Origin: Saccharopolyspora erythraea NRRL 2338
GTDB taxonomy: Bacteria > Actinomycetota > Actinomycetes > Mycobacteriales > Pseudonocardiaceae
DNA length: 64,000 nt
Assembly: GCF_000062885.1 (NCBI RefSeq)
Contig: NC_009142.1
Location: forward strand, 1,039,584-1,103,583
Direction: 5' to 3'
Positions within the stretch are counted from its first letter, which is position 1. Each line of letters begins with the position of its first letter. This document shows, one piece after another, positions 1 through 10,250 of this stretch. Made by a program: the position numbers and the translations under genes. The notes under the pieces were generated by a model. The model was not told the DNA's origin and searched no databases. It worked only from the letters and a program-made list of their open reading frames with translations.

Positions 1-2
1 TC

Positions 3-1385
3 GTCGTGTGCGACGCCGAGACCGGGGCGGTGGTGCGGCAGGGACGTGCGCCGCACCCCGAGGGCACCGTCGCCGACCCCGAGGTGTGGTGGGCGGCGCT
101 GTCGCGGATCGGACTGCTCGACGACGTCGGGGCGGTCGGCGTCGCGGCGCAGCAGCACGGGCTCGTCGCGCTCGACGAGGACCGCCAGGTCGTGCGGCCC
201 GCGCTGCTGTGGAACGACACCCGCTCGGCCCCCGCCGCGACCGACCTCATCTCGGAGCTGGGCGGTCCCGGCGCGTGGGCCGAAGCCGTCGGCACGGTCC
301 CGGTCGCCAGCCTCACCGTCACCAAGCTGCGGTGGATGGCCGAGAACGAGCCGGAGCTCGCCGACCGGGTCAGCGACGTCCTGCTGCCGCACGACTGGCT
401 CACCTCGCGGCTGACCGGCGGGGAACCGGTGACCGACCGCGGGGACGCTTCGGGCACCGGCTACTGGTCGCCGCGCGAAGGCCGCTACCGCGAGGACATC
501 CTGGCGATGGCGTTCGGCGGCCGGACTCCCCGCACACCACGGGTGCTCGGGCCCGCCGAACCCGCGGGCACGACGCTGGACGGCACGCTGGTCTCCGCCG
601 GGACCGGCGACAACATGGGCGCCGCGCTGGGACTCGGCCTGCGCACCGGCGACGTGGTGGTGTCCCTGGGCACCAGCGGGACCGTCTTCGCCGCCGCCCC
701 GCGCGGCAGCGCCGACCCGACCGGCACCATCGCCGGGTTCGCCGATGCCACCGGAGGGTTCCTCCCGCTGGTGTGCACGCTCAACGCGGCACGGGTGATC
801 ACCTCGACCGCGGCCATGCTCGGCGCGGACCCCGCCGAGTTCGACCGCCTGGCCGGTGCGGCGCCCGCGGGCGCGGGCGGCCTGACGCTGCTGCCCTACC
901 TCGACGGCGAACGCACGCCCAACCTGCCCGACGCCAGCGGCACCCTGGTCGGTCTGCGCCGCGACAACATGACACCGGAGAACCTCGCGCGGGCGGCGGT
1001 GGAGGGCATGCTCTGCGGGCTGGCCGCCGGACTCGACGCGCTGCGGGCGGCCGACATCGAGGTGCGCAGGGTTCTGCTCATCGGCGGAGCTGCGCAGTCG
1101 AAGGCGGTGCGCGTGGCGGCGCCGACGGTGTTCGGCGTGCCGGTCGTGGTACCCGAACCCGCGGAGTACGTCGCCGTCGGCGCGGCGCGCCAGGCGGCGT
1201 GGGCGCTGGCGGGCGGCGCGGAGCCACCGGCGTGGCACCTGCCGGGATCGGTGTCCGGGTGGGGCAGCGCGCCGGCGGAGCCGGACGGCGTGGCAGCGGC
1301 GGAGCCGGATGCCGCCGACGCGGCGACGGGGGAGGAGATCAGGCAGCGCCACCGCGCGGCACTGGAGCAGATGCACGGGGGCTAG
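3..1385 (+). CDS. xylB: Xylulokinase-like FGGY sugar kinase, 5' end missing
   Basis: This is the C-terminal bulk (about 460 residues) of an FGGY-family carbohydrate kinase. The frame is open at the left edge with residues VVCDAETG, which in the family follow a GVDSSTQS-type phosphate loop, so the true start lies outside the window. Visible features are the sugar-binding stretch [11 protein letters not shown], the substrate motif [13 protein letters not shown], the ATP-site segment [10 protein letters not shown] and the C-terminal [10 protein letters not shown]. The family phosphorylates D-xylulose to xylulose 5-phosphate for the pentose phosphate pathway. The C-terminus runs into an Ala/Glu-rich tail. 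The exact pentulose specificity cannot be read from the sequence. A second FGGY kinase lies near 23.5 kb. Confidence 0.85.
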   Translation, partial: VVCDAETGAVVRQGRAPHPEGTVADPEVWWAALSRIGLLDDVGAVGVAAQQHGLVALDEDRQVVRPALLWNDTRSAPAATDLISELGGPGAWAEAVGTVPVASLTVTKLRWMAENEPELADRVSDVLLPHDWLTSRLTGGEPVTDRGDASGTGYWSPREGRYREDILAMAFGGRTPRTPRVLGPAEPAGTTLDGTLVSAGTGDNMGAALGLGLRTGDVVVSLGTSGTVFAAAPRGSADPTGTIAGFADATGGFLPLVCTLNAARVITSTAAMLGADPAEFDRLAGAAPAGAGGLTLLPYLDGERTPNLPDASGTLVGLRRDNMTPENLARAAVEGMLCGLAAGLDALRAADIEVRRVLLIGGAAQSKAVRVAAPTVFGVPVVVPEPAEYVAVGAARQAAWALAGGAEPPAWHLPGSVSGWGSAPAEPDGVAAAEPDAADAATGEEIRQRHRAALEQMHGG

Positions 1386-1483
1386 GGGTCTGCCGTTCCC
1401 ATACGGCAGGTCGCGAGAGCGCGTGGTTCGGGCAGGCCACGCCGCAAGTGGAGCGCGGCCCGGCGGCGGGGGTCTTCGAGCTG

Positions 1484-1664
1484 CGATGCCGATCATCGAA
1501 GGTCCCGCGCGCTCCCGAGCCGAGCCCTCGTTGCTGGCTCGGGCCGGGGCCGTCGGACCCGAGGCGCTTGGCGCCGGGCCGCCTCTTCCAAGCCGGGCGA
1601 TGTCGCTGCCGATCGCCGAAGGTGCCGAGGCGCCGGGCCGCGCTGCCGATCGCCGAAGGTGCCG
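1484..1664. repeat. Degenerate short repeats in a 500-bp gene-free stretch
   Basis: The region between the kinase and fumC has no convincing gene. It holds two exact 24-bp copies of CGCTGCCGATCGCCGAAGGT plus GCCG, starting at 1604 and 1641, and a weaker copy starting near 1484. Further GC-rich fragments such as GCCGCCGACC recur up to about 1830. Open frames on both strands here look like composition artefacts. Function unknown. Confidence 0.5.
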
Positions 1665-1887
1665 CGCCGCCGGACAGCCCCGCGCTGCCGAGTCGAGCCA
1701 TCGCTGCTGAGCTGGACCAAGCCGCCGTCTCCGCGCCGTTGGCGCTGGCCGCCGCCGAGCGTCGTCGCTGCCGCGCCGCCGGACGAGCCGCTGTCTCCAC
1801 GCCGCCGACCCCGCGCCGCCGACCCCGCGCCGCTGGCGCTGGGCCGTGGGCGCCTTGCCTCGGCGGGCACCCACGGCCGTCGCCGGA

Positions 1888-3282
1888 TCAGTCCGCCTTG
1901 GCCATGCCGAGCACGTCGAGGGCGGTCTCCAGCTCCTCCATCGTCAGCTTGCCCGCGTCGACGTGACCGCGTTCCAGCACGACCTCGCGGATGGTCTTGC
2001 GCTCCTTGAGGGCCTGCTTGGCGATCGAGGCGGCCTCCTCGTAGCCGATGTAGCGGTTGAGCGGGGTGACGATCGAGGGCGAGCCCTCCGCGTACTCGCG
2101 GGCGCGCTCGACGTTGGCCTGCACCCCCTCGAAGACCTTGTTCGCCAGCAGCCGGGAAACCGCCGCCAGCAGCCGGGCCGACTCCAGCACGTTGCGCGCG
2201 ATCACCGGCAGGTTGACGTTGAGCTGGAAGTTGCCCTGCGCGCCCGCGAAGGCGACCGCGGCGTCGTTGCCGATCACCTGCGCCACCACCTGCAGCGTCG
2301 CCTCCGGGATGACCGGGTTGACCTTGCCGGGCATGATCGACGAGCCAGGCTGCAGGTCGGGCAGGGCCAGCTCGGCCAGCCCGGTGCGCGGGCCCGATCC
2401 CAGCCAGCGCAGGTCGTTGGCGATCTTGTTCAGGCTGACGGCCACCGCGCGCAGGTTGCCGGAGGTCTCCACGACCGAGTCCTGGCTGGCCTGCGCCTCG
2501 AAGTGGTCGCGGGCCTCGGTCAGCGGCAGGCCGGTGACCCTCGCCAGCTCCCGGGACACCTCGGCGCCGAACCCGTCGGGCGCGTTGAGCCCGGAACCGA
2601 CCGCGGTGCCGCCGATGGGCAGCTCGCCGAGCCTGCCGAGCCCGGCCTGCAGCCGCTCGACGCCGAAGCGCACCTGCGAGGCCCACGCGCCGGCCTCCTG
2701 GGCCAGCGTGATCGGCACCGCGTCCATCAGGTGCGTCCGCCCCGACTTGACCACGCCGGTCCACTCCGACGCGCGGCGCTCGATCACCGCGGCCAGGTGC
2801 TCCAACGCCGGGATCACGTCGGTGAGCACCGCCTCGGTGGCGGCGACGTGGATCGTGGTCGGGAACGTGTCGTTGGACGACTGCGAGGCGTTGACGTGGT
2901 CGTTGGGGTGCACGTCGCGGCCGAGCCCGCGACTGGCCAGGGTCGCGATGACCTCGTTGGCGTTCATGTTCGACGACGTGCCGGAACCGGTCTGGAACAC
3001 GTCGATCGGGAAGTGCTCGTCGTGCCTGCCCTCGGCGACCTCGTCGGCGGCGGCGGCGATGGCCTCGGCCAGGTCGGGGTCGAGCACGCCGAGCCTGCCG
3101 TTGACCCGCGCCGCGGCCGCCTTCAGCAGCCCGAGCGCGCGGATCTGGGAGCGTTCCAGGCCCCGGCCGGAGATCGGGAAGTTCTCGACGGCGCGCTGGG
3201 TCTGGGCCCGGTACAGGGCGTCGGCGGGGACCCGCACCTCGCCCATGGTGTCGTGTTCGATCCGGTAGTCCTGTTCAGCCAT
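1888..3282 (-). CDS. fumC: Class II fumarate hydratase
   Basis: A 464-residue class II (iron-independent) fumarase that interconverts fumarate and malate in the TCA cycle. The fumarase/aspartase signature [15 protein letters not shown] is intact. So are the N-terminal segment [16 protein letters not shown] and the active-site [11 protein letters not shown] region. The start at [14 protein letters not shown] matches the family N-terminus; an in-frame start 20 codons upstream would add a non-conserved extension. It is transcribed toward the kinase gene. In M. tuberculosis fum sits directly beside glpX; here a 3.3-kb protease/reductase block separates them. Confidence 0.97.
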   Translation of the reverse strand: MAEQDYRIEHDTMGEVRVPADALYRAQTQRAVENFPISGRGLERSQIRALGLLKAAAARVNGRLGVLDPDLAEAIAAAADEVAEGRHDEHFPIDVFQTGSGTSSNMNANEVIATLASRGLGRDVHPNDHVNASQSSNDTFPTTIHVAATEAVLTDVIPALEHLAAVIERRASEWTGVVKSGRTHLMDAVPITLAQEAGAWASQVRFGVERLQAGLGRLGELPIGGTAVGSGLNAPDGFGAEVSRELARVTGLPLTEARDHFEAQASQDSVVETSGNLRAVAVSLNKIANDLRWLGSGPRTGLAELALPDLQPGSSIMPGKVNPVIPEATLQVVAQVIGNDAAVAFAGAQGNFQLNVNLPVIARNVLESARLLAAVSRLLANKVFEGVQANVERAREYAEGSPSIVTPLNRYIGYEEAASIAKQALKERKTIREVVLERGHVDAGKLTMEELETALDVLGMAKAD

Positions 3283-3411
3283 GGCGAAAGTGTGCCCCTG
3301 ATCCGGCCGGCCGGTCAGTATGGGGGACCCCACTCGGGGCACGGCGACCGGCTTCTTGAGCGATCAACGTGCGGCATCTCTCGGGCTCGCGTCCGGGCTG
3401 CACCCCCCGGA

Positions 3412-3456
3412 AAGCAGAAGACGCCGGCCCGCGCCCCGGACCGGCGTCTTCTGCTT
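3412..3456 (-). terminator. Intrinsic terminator after the first serine protease
   Basis: A perfect 16-bp inverted repeat (AAGCAGAAGACGCCGG and its complement) encloses a 13-nt loop, 12 nt beyond the stop of the minus-strand protease gene. There is no long U tract, as is usual in high-GC actinomycetes. Confidence 0.85.
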
Positions 3457-3467
3457 GCCTCGAGAGG

Positions 3468-4259
3468 TCAGACTCCCGCGACGTCGTTGATCCAGCCGCG
3501 GTAGGCGGTGGCGTCGGTGTAGATCGACGGCGCCGTGCCGCAAACCGGGACCAGGCTGCCGAGCCTGCTGGTGACGCCGGTCAGGCGCCAGTTGCCCGGC
3601 GTGCCCTCGAGCTGCGGGCCACCGGAGTCGCCGAAGCAGGCGTTGGTCAGCGGCCGCGAGCTGCCGGTGCAGATCTCGGTGCCCTCGTCCACCGCGCTCA
3701 GCGAGCACTGGCCGTCGTCGACGACCTTGGTGTCGAGCTCCTGCAACTGCACGGGCGGCGCACCGCAGCCGCGGACCGGGCAGGTCACGCCCCAGCCGAT
3801 GATCCGGGACTCCGTGCCGACCGGGCCGGACGCCTCGGCGATCTCGACCGGCTCCTGCGACACCGCGTGGTCGAGCTTGAGCAGCGCGATGTCACCGTTG
3901 GGGTTCTTGGTCTCGTAGTCGGGGTGCACCACAACCGCGGTCACACCGGCCTGCTCACCGCCGGCGGTGTGGTCCGGGCTGCCGATGCGCAGGCCCAGGT
4001 CCGCCGGAGTGGCGTCCTGGACGCAGTGCGCGGCGGTCAGCACCCACTCCTCGTCGATCAGCGAGGCGCCGCAGCTGTGCTGCCCCTGGCGCTGCAGCGA
4101 GGCCATCCATCCGTAGGGCTCGGTGGCGTCGTGGCCACCGACGATCAGGGTGCCCGGCCCCTCCTGCGGCGCGGGTGCGGCGTTGGCGGTCGCCGGCAAT
4201 GCCCCGATTCCCATTGCCAGTGCCGCCAAAGCACCGAGCACCAGTGAAGATTTGCTCAC
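3468..4259 (-). CDS. Secreted S1-family serine protease (copy 1)
   Basis: A 263-residue chymotrypsin-fold protease. The GTG start follows a strong GAGAGGAGA ribosome site and gives a clean signal peptide (SKSSLVLGALAALAMGIGALPATANA). Activation-like IVGG follows at residue 39. The triad is visible as His78 in LTAAHC, Asp123 in GDIALL and Ser212 in CFGDSGGP. The residue six before the serine (chymotrypsin 189) is Asn rather than the Asp that gives trypsin its Arg/Lys preference, so trypsin-like specificity should not be assumed. A close paralogue lies 1.3 kb away on the same strand, with an oxidoreductase gene on the other strand between them. Exported; substrate unknown. Confidence 0.93.
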   Translation of the reverse strand: MSKSSLVLGALAALAMGIGALPATANAAPAPQEGPGTLIVGGHDATEPYGWMASLQRQGQHSCGASLIDEEWVLTAAHCVQDATPADLGLRIGSPDHTAGGEQAGVTAVVVHPDYETKNPNGDIALLKLDHAVSQEPVEIAEASGPVGTESRIIGWGVTCPVRGCGAPPVQLQELDTKVVDDGQCSLSAVDEGTEICTGSSRPLTNACFGDSGGPQLEGTPGNWRLTGVTSRLGSLVPVCGTAPSIYTDATAYRGWINDVAGV

Positions 4260-4447
4260 GGCTCTCCTCTCCCGCTCAAAGACCCGTTCTGCCGAAGCTA
4301 GGTGCGGGGTTACCGGCCAGGTACCGCCAACTGCCGGGCGCAGTTGCGCAACACGGCGGAGCAACGTCGGCATTTCGCGCGCTATGGGCGGGTCTGCCGG
4401 GTCTAGCCTGGGAAGCATCCGCACGGTGGCGAGCGAATGGGGTGGGC

Positions 4448-5431
4448 ATGACCCCGGTTCCAGGCGAAGTCGATCTGCTCGTGGTCGGGGCCGGCCCGAC
4501 CGGACTGTTCGCGGCGTACTACGCCGGTTTCCGCGGGATGTCGGTGGCCGTGGTCGACGCGCTGCCGGAGCCGGGCGGCCAGGTGACCGCGATGTACCCG
4601 GAGAAGATGATCTACGACGTCGCCGGGTTCCCGGAGGTCCGCGGCCGCGACCTGGTCGACGCGCTGGTGCGGCAGGCGGCCCAGTACGACCCCGTCTACC
4701 TGCTGGGACGCCACGCCGAGAAGCTGTCCGAAGTGGAGGGCGGCCTGCTGGTCGACGTCGGCGAGCGCGAGTCGGTCAGGGCGGGGGCGGTGCTGGTCAC
4801 GGCGGGGATCGGCGAGTTCACCCCGCGCCCGCTGCCGGCCGCCGACGACTGGCTGGGCCGCGGCGTCGTGCACTTCATCCCCGAGCTGGGCGCCCACAGT
4901 GGACAGGACGTGGTGGTCGTCGGCGGCGGTGACTCGGCCTTCGACTGGGCGCTGGCCCTGCACCCGGTCGCGCGCAGCGTGACGCTGGTGCACCGCAGGG
5001 CGCGGTTCCGCGCGCACGCCGGCCTGGTCGACAAGGTGAGGGGGCTGGGCGTCCCGCTGATCACCGACGCCGAGGTCGCCGAGATCAGGGGCGACGACGC
5101 GGGCCCGCACGAGGTCGAGCTCGCGCTGGCAGGCGACCGGCGCCAGGTGCTGCCCGCGCAGGCCGTGGTCGCCGCGCTGGGATTCACCGCCGATCTGGGA
5201 CCCATCGAGTCCTGGGGGCTCGAACTCGAAAAGCGCACGATTCGGGTGGACAGCACGATGCGCACGAGTCGGGAACGCGTGTACGCCGCGGGCGACGTCG
5301 CCGCCTATCCGGGAAAGGTGAAACTGATAGCGACCGGATTCGGGGAAGCGGCCACCGCCGTCAACAACATCGCGGTCGCGCTCAACCCCGAAGCCCACCT
5401 GTTCCCCGGGCATTCCTCGAACATGGGGTGA
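4448..5431 (+). CDS. Ferredoxin-NADP reductase type 2 / thioredoxin-reductase-like flavoprotein
   Basis: A 327-residue two-dinucleotide-binding-domain flavoprotein. It has an N-terminal FAD motif GAGPTGLFAAYYAGFRG, the PGGQVTAMYPEK segment typical of type 2 ferredoxin/flavodoxin-NADP reductases, and an NAD(P)H motif VVVGGGDSAFDWA. The C-terminal FAD motif is YAAGDVAAYPGKVKL. No CxxC redox pair is present, so it is not a true thioredoxin reductase. The ATG at MTPVPGEVD was chosen because homology begins there; the frame is open further upstream. It is probably monocistronic, as it is flanked by two minus-strand protease genes. Its electron partner is not in the window. Confidence 0.88.
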   Translation: MTPVPGEVDLLVVGAGPTGLFAAYYAGFRGMSVAVVDALPEPGGQVTAMYPEKMIYDVAGFPEVRGRDLVDALVRQAAQYDPVYLLGRHAEKLSEVEGGLLVDVGERESVRAGAVLVTAGIGEFTPRPLPAADDWLGRGVVHFIPELGAHSGQDVVVVGGGDSAFDWALALHPVARSVTLVHRRARFRAHAGLVDKVRGLGVPLITDAEVAEIRGDDAGPHEVELALAGDRRQVLPAQAVVAALGFTADLGPIESWGLELEKRTIRVDSTMRTSRERVYAAGDVAAYPGKVKLIATGFGEAATAVNNIAVALNPEAHLFPGHSSNMG

Positions 5432-5594
5432 GGCCGCGGGCGGCAATGCCGGACGGGGTTTCCGGCGCATTCGCCCACGGCCTCTGTCAGCCGATCCGGT
5501 GGCGATTGCTCGCGAAAGCGTGGGGTTTGGGGAGTTCCGCGAGAATTCGCCGCGACCCGGGTTGTTCGGGGTTCACCCCGGGCGGTGGGCCGGA

Positions 5595-6341
5595 TCAGCC
5601 GCCGGTGTTCTGGTTGATCCAGTCGGTGAAGGCGACCACGTCGGTGTAGATCGACGGACCGGTGGCGCAGGTCGGGTTGTTGTTGCCCGCGCGGCTGGTG
5701 GCGCCGATCAGCTCCCAGTTGCCCGAGGTGCCCTTGATCTGCGGGCCGCCGGAGTCGCCGTAGCAGGCGCCGGAGTTGCCGCCCGGGTTCGCGGTGCAGA
5801 TCTCGGTCGGGCCGTCGATGCTGGTGCAGTCGCCGTCGTCGACGATGGAGGTGTCGAGCTCCTGCAGCATGGTCGGGGCCTCGCCGCAGCCCTGCTCAGG
5901 GCAGGTCTGGCCCCAGCCGATGATACGGGTCTCGGTGCCCGGGGCGCCGGACTCCGCGGCGATCTTGATCGGGGCGGCCTGCACGGCGTGGTCGAGCTGC
6001 AGCAGCGCGATGTCACCGGAGTCGTGGGTCACGACGTTGGTCACGCCTGCCTCTTCGCCGCCGGTGGTGTTGTCGTTGCTGCCGATGCGCAGGCTGAAGT
6101 CCGACGGGCTGCCGCCCTGCACGCAGTGGGCCGCGGTGACCGCCCAGTCGGGCTTGATCAGCGACGCGCCGCAGCCGTGGCTGCCGCCGATCTGCAGCGA
6201 GGCCATGAACGAGTACTCCTCGGTGGCGTCGTGGCCACCGATGATGCGCACACCCGCGTCGTCCGCGGACGCAACCGCTGGGAGGCTGATCGCGCTGCTG
6301 ACGGCAGCGAGCACCCCGATAAGAACGGAACGCTTTCGCAT
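5595..6341 (-). CDS. Secreted S1-family serine protease (copy 2)
   Basis: A 248-residue paralogue of the protease at 3.5-4.3 kb, with the same layout: signal peptide (MRKRSVLIGVLAAVSSAIS, cleavage near VASA), IIGG at about residue 33, His72 in VTAAHC, Asp110 in GDIALL and Ser197 in CYGDSGGP. The six cysteines correspond to those of copy 1. At the position equivalent to chymotrypsin 189 it has Gly, different from Asn in copy 1, which suggests the pair diverged in substrate choice. The ATG has AAGGA about 12 nt upstream. Exported. Confidence 0.93.
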   Translation of the reverse strand: MRKRSVLIGVLAAVSSAISLPAVASADDAGVRIIGGHDATEEYSFMASLQIGGSHGCGASLIKPDWAVTAAHCVQGGSPSDFSLRIGSNDNTTGGEEAGVTNVVTHDSGDIALLQLDHAVQAAPIKIAAESGAPGTETRIIGWGQTCPEQGCGEAPTMLQELDTSIVDDGDCTSIDGPTEICTANPGGNSGACYGDSGGPQIKGTSGNWELIGATSRAGNNNPTCATGPSIYTDVVAFTDWINQNTGG

Positions 6342-6513
6342 ATCCGTGGAGTCCTTCCGTGAACCCCGGCGCCGGTCGCCGGATGGCCACAGACCGTATG
6401 CGGCATTCCACGAAAGGTGTACCCACTTAGGGAGTAAGTGCGTCGCGTCCAAGGAACGGGGTGCTTAGCCGTCCACGAACTCCGGATGGCCGGAAAACCC
6501 TCGATTTCCTGCG

Positions 6514-6553
6514 GTTTCACCCGAAACCCGAATTGGCGGGTTTCGGGTGAAAC
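6514..6553 (-). terminator. Intrinsic terminator after glpX
   Basis: A perfect 16-bp inverted repeat (GTTTCACCCGAAACCC and its complement) with an 8-nt loop begins 34 nt beyond the glpX stop on the minus strand. Confidence 0.88.
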
Positions 6554-6587
6554 TGTGAAACGCGGGAAAAACTGCCGGGCCGCGAAA

Positions 6588-7634
6588 TCAGGGCAGCAGG
6601 CCGTGCCGGGAGGTCTCGCCCTCCTTGCCGAAGTCCACGTTCGCGTACTCGCGGAGCTTGGAAAGGCGGTGCGAGCCGTCGATCATGCGGACGGTGCCGG
6701 ACTTGGAGCGCATGACGATCGACTGGGTGCTGCACCGGTTGGCGCGGTAGTGCACGCCCTTGAGCAGCGCGCCGTCGGTGATGCCGGTGGCGCAGAAGAA
6801 CACGTTGTCGCCGCGCACCAGGTCGGAGGTGCTCAGCACGCGTTCGACGTCGTGGCCGGCGTCGGCGACCTTGCGCCGTTCGTCGTCGTCCTTGGGCCAC
6901 AGGCGGGTCTGGATCTCGCCGCCGAGGCACTTGAGCGCGCAGGCGGTGATGATGCCCTCGGGTGTGCCGCCGATGCCCATCAGCATGTCGACGCCGCTGT
7001 CCGGGCGGGCGGCCGCGATGGCGCCCGCGACGTCGCCGTCGGAGATGAACTGGATGCGGGCGCCGGCCTCGCGGACCTCCTTGACCAGCTGCTCGTGGCG
7101 GGGGCGGTCCAGGATGCAGACGGTGACGTCGGAGACGTCGATGTGCTTGGCCTTGGCGACCCGGCGGATGTTCTCGGCGGTGGGGGCGGAGAGGTCGATC
7201 ACGCCGGCGGCCTCGGGGCCGACGGCCAGCTTCTCCATGTAGAACACCGCGGAGGGGTCGAACATCGCGCCGCGTTCGGAGACCGCCAGCACGGCCAGCG
7301 CGTTGGGCATGCCCTTGCTCAGCAGGGTGGTGCCGTCGATCGGGTCGACCGCGACGTCGCAGTCCGGGCCCTCGCCGTTGCCGACCTCCTCGCCGTTGAA
7401 CAGCATGGGGGCCTCGTCCTTCTCGCCCTCGCCGATCACGACGACGCCGCGCATCGAGACGGTGCCGATCAGCTTGCGCATGGCGTCCACGGCGGCGCCG
7501 TCACCGGAGTTCTTGTCGCCCCGGCCGACCCAGCGACCGGCGGCCATCGCAGCGGCCTCGGTGACCCGTACCAGTTCCATCGCCAGGTTGCGGTCCGGGG
7601 CCTCGTTGCGGCTTTCGGTGGTGGACGTGCTCAT
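6588..7634 (-). CDS. glpX: Class II fructose-1,6-bisphosphatase
   Basis: A 348-residue GlpX-type bisphosphatase, the gluconeogenic enzyme that hydrolyses fructose 1,6-bisphosphate; class II is the main form in actinobacteria. Metal- and substrate-site motifs are visible: [27 protein letters not shown], the catalytic DPIDGTT and GIGGTPEG. The ATG at [13 protein letters not shown] follows GGGAGG with good spacing and is preferred over an in-frame start 13 codons upstream. About 470 bp without a convincing gene lies upstream, before xseB. Confidence 0.96.
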   Translation of the reverse strand: MSTSTTESRNEAPDRNLAMELVRVTEAAAMAAGRWVGRGDKNSGDGAAVDAMRKLIGTVSMRGVVVIGEGEKDEAPMLFNGEEVGNGEGPDCDVAVDPIDGTTLLSKGMPNALAVLAVSERGAMFDPSAVFYMEKLAVGPEAAGVIDLSAPTAENIRRVAKAKHIDVSDVTVCILDRPRHEQLVKEVREAGARIQFISDGDVAGAIAAARPDSGVDMLMGIGGTPEGIITACALKCLGGEIQTRLWPKDDDERRKVADAGHDVERVLSTSDLVRGDNVFFCATGITDGALLKGVHYRANRCSTQSIVMRSKSGTVRMIDGSHRLSKLREYANVDFGKEGETSRHGLLP

Positions 7635-8105
7635 CGCGCCTCCCGGTGGTGAGCGGGTTCCTTCAGGTTCCACGGCCCGCGGGCGCGGTTCGCGGTGTGA
7701 CGTGCGCCGCGCGCAGGCTCATTGCGACAGATCTTCCCAGATCGGAGGGGCCCCAGCGGGCTCACGTGGGGCAGCCCACTACGCCCCCGGTGAGGAGCGT
7801 CCCCGAGCGCGCGCGGCGTCGCAGCAGGTCGCGGGGCCTGGCGGCTGGAGGCGGGACGGATCTGGCAGAGCATGCGTGACCGGATGTGCGTGTGTTGCGG
7901 GCGCGACGACGCGTGCGCGCAAGCGATGGCTCTGCGCCCGACCGCGTCGGCTATCTCCAGGGTGCTACTCAAAGCCGCCGACGGCAGCGTGCCCGGTCAC
8001 TGATGCCCCGCCTCGCGGGCGCGCCGCTCTCAGCCCGCATCGCTTTCGCCGCCCGGCGCGAGGTGCGCCGGCCCGCGGCGCTTCCGCCGTGGCCGCGCCG
8101 CGCTG
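7635..8105. other. Gene-free interval between glpX and xseB
   Basis: About 470 bp of high-GC sequence with no supported gene. A 43-codon frame at 7872 encoding a Cys-containing peptide (MCVCCGRDDAC) was considered and not accepted. It presumably contains the glpX promoter, but no clear hexamers were identified. Confidence 0.4.
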
Positions 8106-8360
8106 CTACTCGTCCTCGACCGCCGCCAGGGCGCGTTCCACGCGCTCGCGCGCGCCCGCCAGGTGGCGCTCGCACACCGCGGCCAGCGCCTCGCCGCGCT
8201 CCCACAGCGCGAGCGAGTCCTCCAGCGAGAGGCCACCGGCCTCGAGCTGCTTGACCACCTCGGCCAGCGCGTCCCTGGCCTCCTCGTAGCCCATCTCGGC
8301 GACCTCGGGGTGCGCGGCCACCGGGTCGAAGTGCTCGTCCTTCGCGTCGTTCTCGCTCAC
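8106..8360 (-). CDS. xseB: Exodeoxyribonuclease VII small subunit
   Basis: An 84-residue XseB with the characteristic short alpha-helical core: [20 protein letters not shown] followed by [16 protein letters not shown]. It pairs with XseA to form ExoVII, which degrades single-stranded DNA to oligonucleotides. Its ATG overlaps the stop of the preceding gene by 4 bp (ATGA), so it is the last gene of the xseA-orf-xseB operon. Confidence 0.95.
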   Translation of the reverse strand: MSENDAKDEHFDPVAAHPEVAEMGYEEARDALAEVVKQLEAGGLSLEDSLALWERGEALAAVCERHLAGARERVERALAAVEDE

Positions 8361-8812
8361 GGGGTGGGACTCTCCAGCCTGCTCTGCACCGACACCACCG
8401 CGGTGGCGATCGCCTGGTCGTAGCCGACGAACGCCTCGGCGAACTCGGCACCGTCGCCTTCGCGCACCGCGTCGTTGATGCGCAACTGCGCCTCCGCGAC
8501 CCTACGTCGCAGCGCCGACCCGTGCCCGAGCCACCACCGCTGACCGACGTAGCCGGTCGTCGCCTCGGCCAGCGCGCTCAGCCGCGCGGGCAGCGACTTG
8601 CGCTCGGCCGAGTCGCAGCCGCCCAGCAGGGCCGCCCAGCAGCCCGCCGCCGCCGAGTCGGCCTCCTCGGCCCGCCGCCACACCTCACCGGCGGGCTCGC
8701 GCCGCCCGAGGTCGGCCTGCTCGGTGGCCGCCGACCGGGCCACGCCCACGGTCAACGGGAGGAACGTGGGCTCCTGCTTCGGGTGCACCAGCTCCTCCGT
8801 CCTCGCCGTCAT
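8357..8812 (-). CDS. Unknown 151-residue protein between xseA and xseB
   Basis: A small, mostly helical soluble protein with no recognised domain, signal peptide or membrane segment. It overlaps both neighbours by 4 bp, so it is translationally coupled into the exonuclease VII operon. Ala-rich helices (for example [19 protein letters not shown] and [20 protein letters not shown]) dominate. The C-terminal part [20 protein letters not shown] looks structured. The context makes a role linked to DNA repair possible, but nothing in the sequence proves it. Confidence 0.8.
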   Translation of the reverse strand: MTARTEELVHPKQEPTFLPLTVGVARSAATEQADLGRREPAGEVWRRAEEADSAAAGCWAALLGGCDSAERKSLPARLSALAEATTGYVGQRWWLGHGSALRRRVAEAQLRINDAVREGDGAEFAEAFVGYDQAIATAVVSVQSRLESPTP

Positions 8813-10029
8813 TCGTCTACGACCGCGTACACCGCCCCGTCAACGACCCTGACCCGGAGCCTGGTTCCCGGTCCTGCCTCGTCGACCGACCTGAGCACGC
8901 CGTCCACCCCGTCCGGATCGACGAGCTGCACGATCGCGTACCCGCGAGCAAGAGTGGCCGCAGGTCCGAGGGTCGTCAAGCGTGATCGAACTCCCTCCAC
9001 CCGGTGCTGTTCGGTGGTCAGCACCGAGGTCATAGCCCGCCTCGCCCGGTCGCGCAGCCCGCTTACCTGCTCGGACCTGCGGTCGAGCGGCCCGATCGGA
9101 TCGGCCAGGACCGGTCTGCTGCGCAGCGCGTCGAGCAGTCTGCGCTCGCGGTCCACCCATCCGTGCAACGCGCGACGCGCCCGGTCGCGAAGCTGGTGGA
9201 TGCGCTGGGTCTCCTCGGCGACGTCCGGTACGACCCGTTTGCCCGCTCCGGTGGGCGTCGAGCAGCGGACGTCGGCGACGTGGTCGAGCAGCGGCGAGTC
9301 CGGCTCGTGCCCGATCGCGCTGACCACCGGCGTGCGGCACGCCGACACCGCCCGGCACAGCGCCTCGTCGGAGAACGGCAGGAGGTCCTCGACGCTGCCG
9401 CCGCCGCGGGCCAGCACGATCACGTCGACCTCCGGCACCCGGTCCAGCTCGCCGAGGGCCTCGAGGATCTGCGGCACCGCCGTGGAGCCCTGCACCGCCA
9501 CGTTGCGGATCTCGAACCGGACGGCCGGCCAGCGCAACCGGGCGTTGGTCAGGACGTCGTGCTCCGCGGCCGAGGCGCGCCCGGTGATCAGGCCGACCTT
9601 GTTCGGCAGGAACGGCAGCGGGCGCTTGCGCGCGGGGTCGAACAGCCCTTCGGCCTTCAGCAGCTGGCGCAGCCGCTCGATGCGGGCCAGCAGCTCACCG
9701 ATGCCGACCGCGCGGATCTCGTCGACCCGCAGGCTCAGCGTGCCGCGCCCGACGAAGAAGGTCGGTTTGCCGTGCACCACGACCCGGCTGCCGTCGGTCA
9801 GCGGCGGCTCCATGTTGCGCAGCAGCGCCGACGAGCACGTCAGCGTGAGCGACACGTCGGCCGACGGGTCGCGCAGCGTCAGGAACGCCGTGGCCGCACC
9901 GGGGCGCGCGGAGATCTGGGTGATCTGGCCCTCGACCCAGATCGAGCCGAGCCGGTTGATCCAGTCGGCGATCTTGCGGGCCACCGTGCGTACGGGCCAC
10001 GGCTCTTCGGGGCTGGTCGGGGAGGACAG
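8809..10029 (-). CDS. xseA: Exodeoxyribonuclease VII large subunit, probable CTG start
   Basis: The catalytic subunit of ExoVII: an N-terminal OB-fold ([21 protein letters not shown]), then the nuclease domain with [31 protein letters not shown] and [12 protein letters not shown], then a coiled-coil C-terminal half ending [13 protein letters not shown]. Homology begins just before [10 protein letters not shown]. No ATG, GTG or TTG sits at that point, but a CTG preceded by GAGGAG about 6 nt upstream does, giving 406 residues. An upstream in-frame start at 10206 would add about 59 residues of non-conserved Arg/Gly-rich sequence, and a GTG 12 codons downstream is a weaker alternative. Confidence 0.93.
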   Translation of the reverse strand: MSSPTSPEEPWPVRTVARKIADWINRLGSIWVEGQITQISARPGAATAFLTLRDPSADVSLTLTCSSALLRNMEPPLTDGSRVVVHGKPTFFVGRGTLSLRVDEIRAVGIGELLARIERLRQLLKAEGLFDPARKRPLPFLPNKVGLITGRASAAEHDVLTNARLRWPAVRFEIRNVAVQGSTAVPQILEALGELDRVPEVDVIVLARGGGSVEDLLPFSDEALCRAVSACRTPVVSAIGHEPDSPLLDHVADVRCSTPTGAGKRVVPDVAEETQRIHQLRDRARRALHGWVDRERRLLDALRSRPVLADPIGPLDRRSEQVSGLRDRARRAMTSVLTTEQHRVEGVRSRLTTLGPAATLARGYAIVQLVDPDGVDGVLRSVDEAGPGTRLRVRVVDGAVYAVVDE

Positions 10030-10250
10030 GTCCGCTCCTCTTCGGTCGTGCGGTCGTTGGCGGCGCCGGGCTCGGGCCCCGCCGGCGGCTGCGGGGCCGG
10101 CGACGTCCGAGCGTATTCGCCCTGGCCGACAGCCCGCGCGGCTGACGCCCGGCGGGTCCGGCCGCCCGCCGGACTCACGCGACCCCCGGGCTGCTAGTCC
10201 CGTCATCCGCCCAGCGCTCGGGTTGCGCTCCTGGTGCCCAGCTCGCCCGG

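Noticed and set aside
7872..8003. 43-codon frame with a Cys-rich start (MCVCCGRDDAC)
   Set aside because: No ribosome site, third-position GC lower than neighbouring genes and no recognised family; kept only as a note.
10030..10206. N-terminal extension of XseA
   Set aside because: Arg/Gly/Pro-rich, not conserved, and upstream of a good ribosome site at the CTG.
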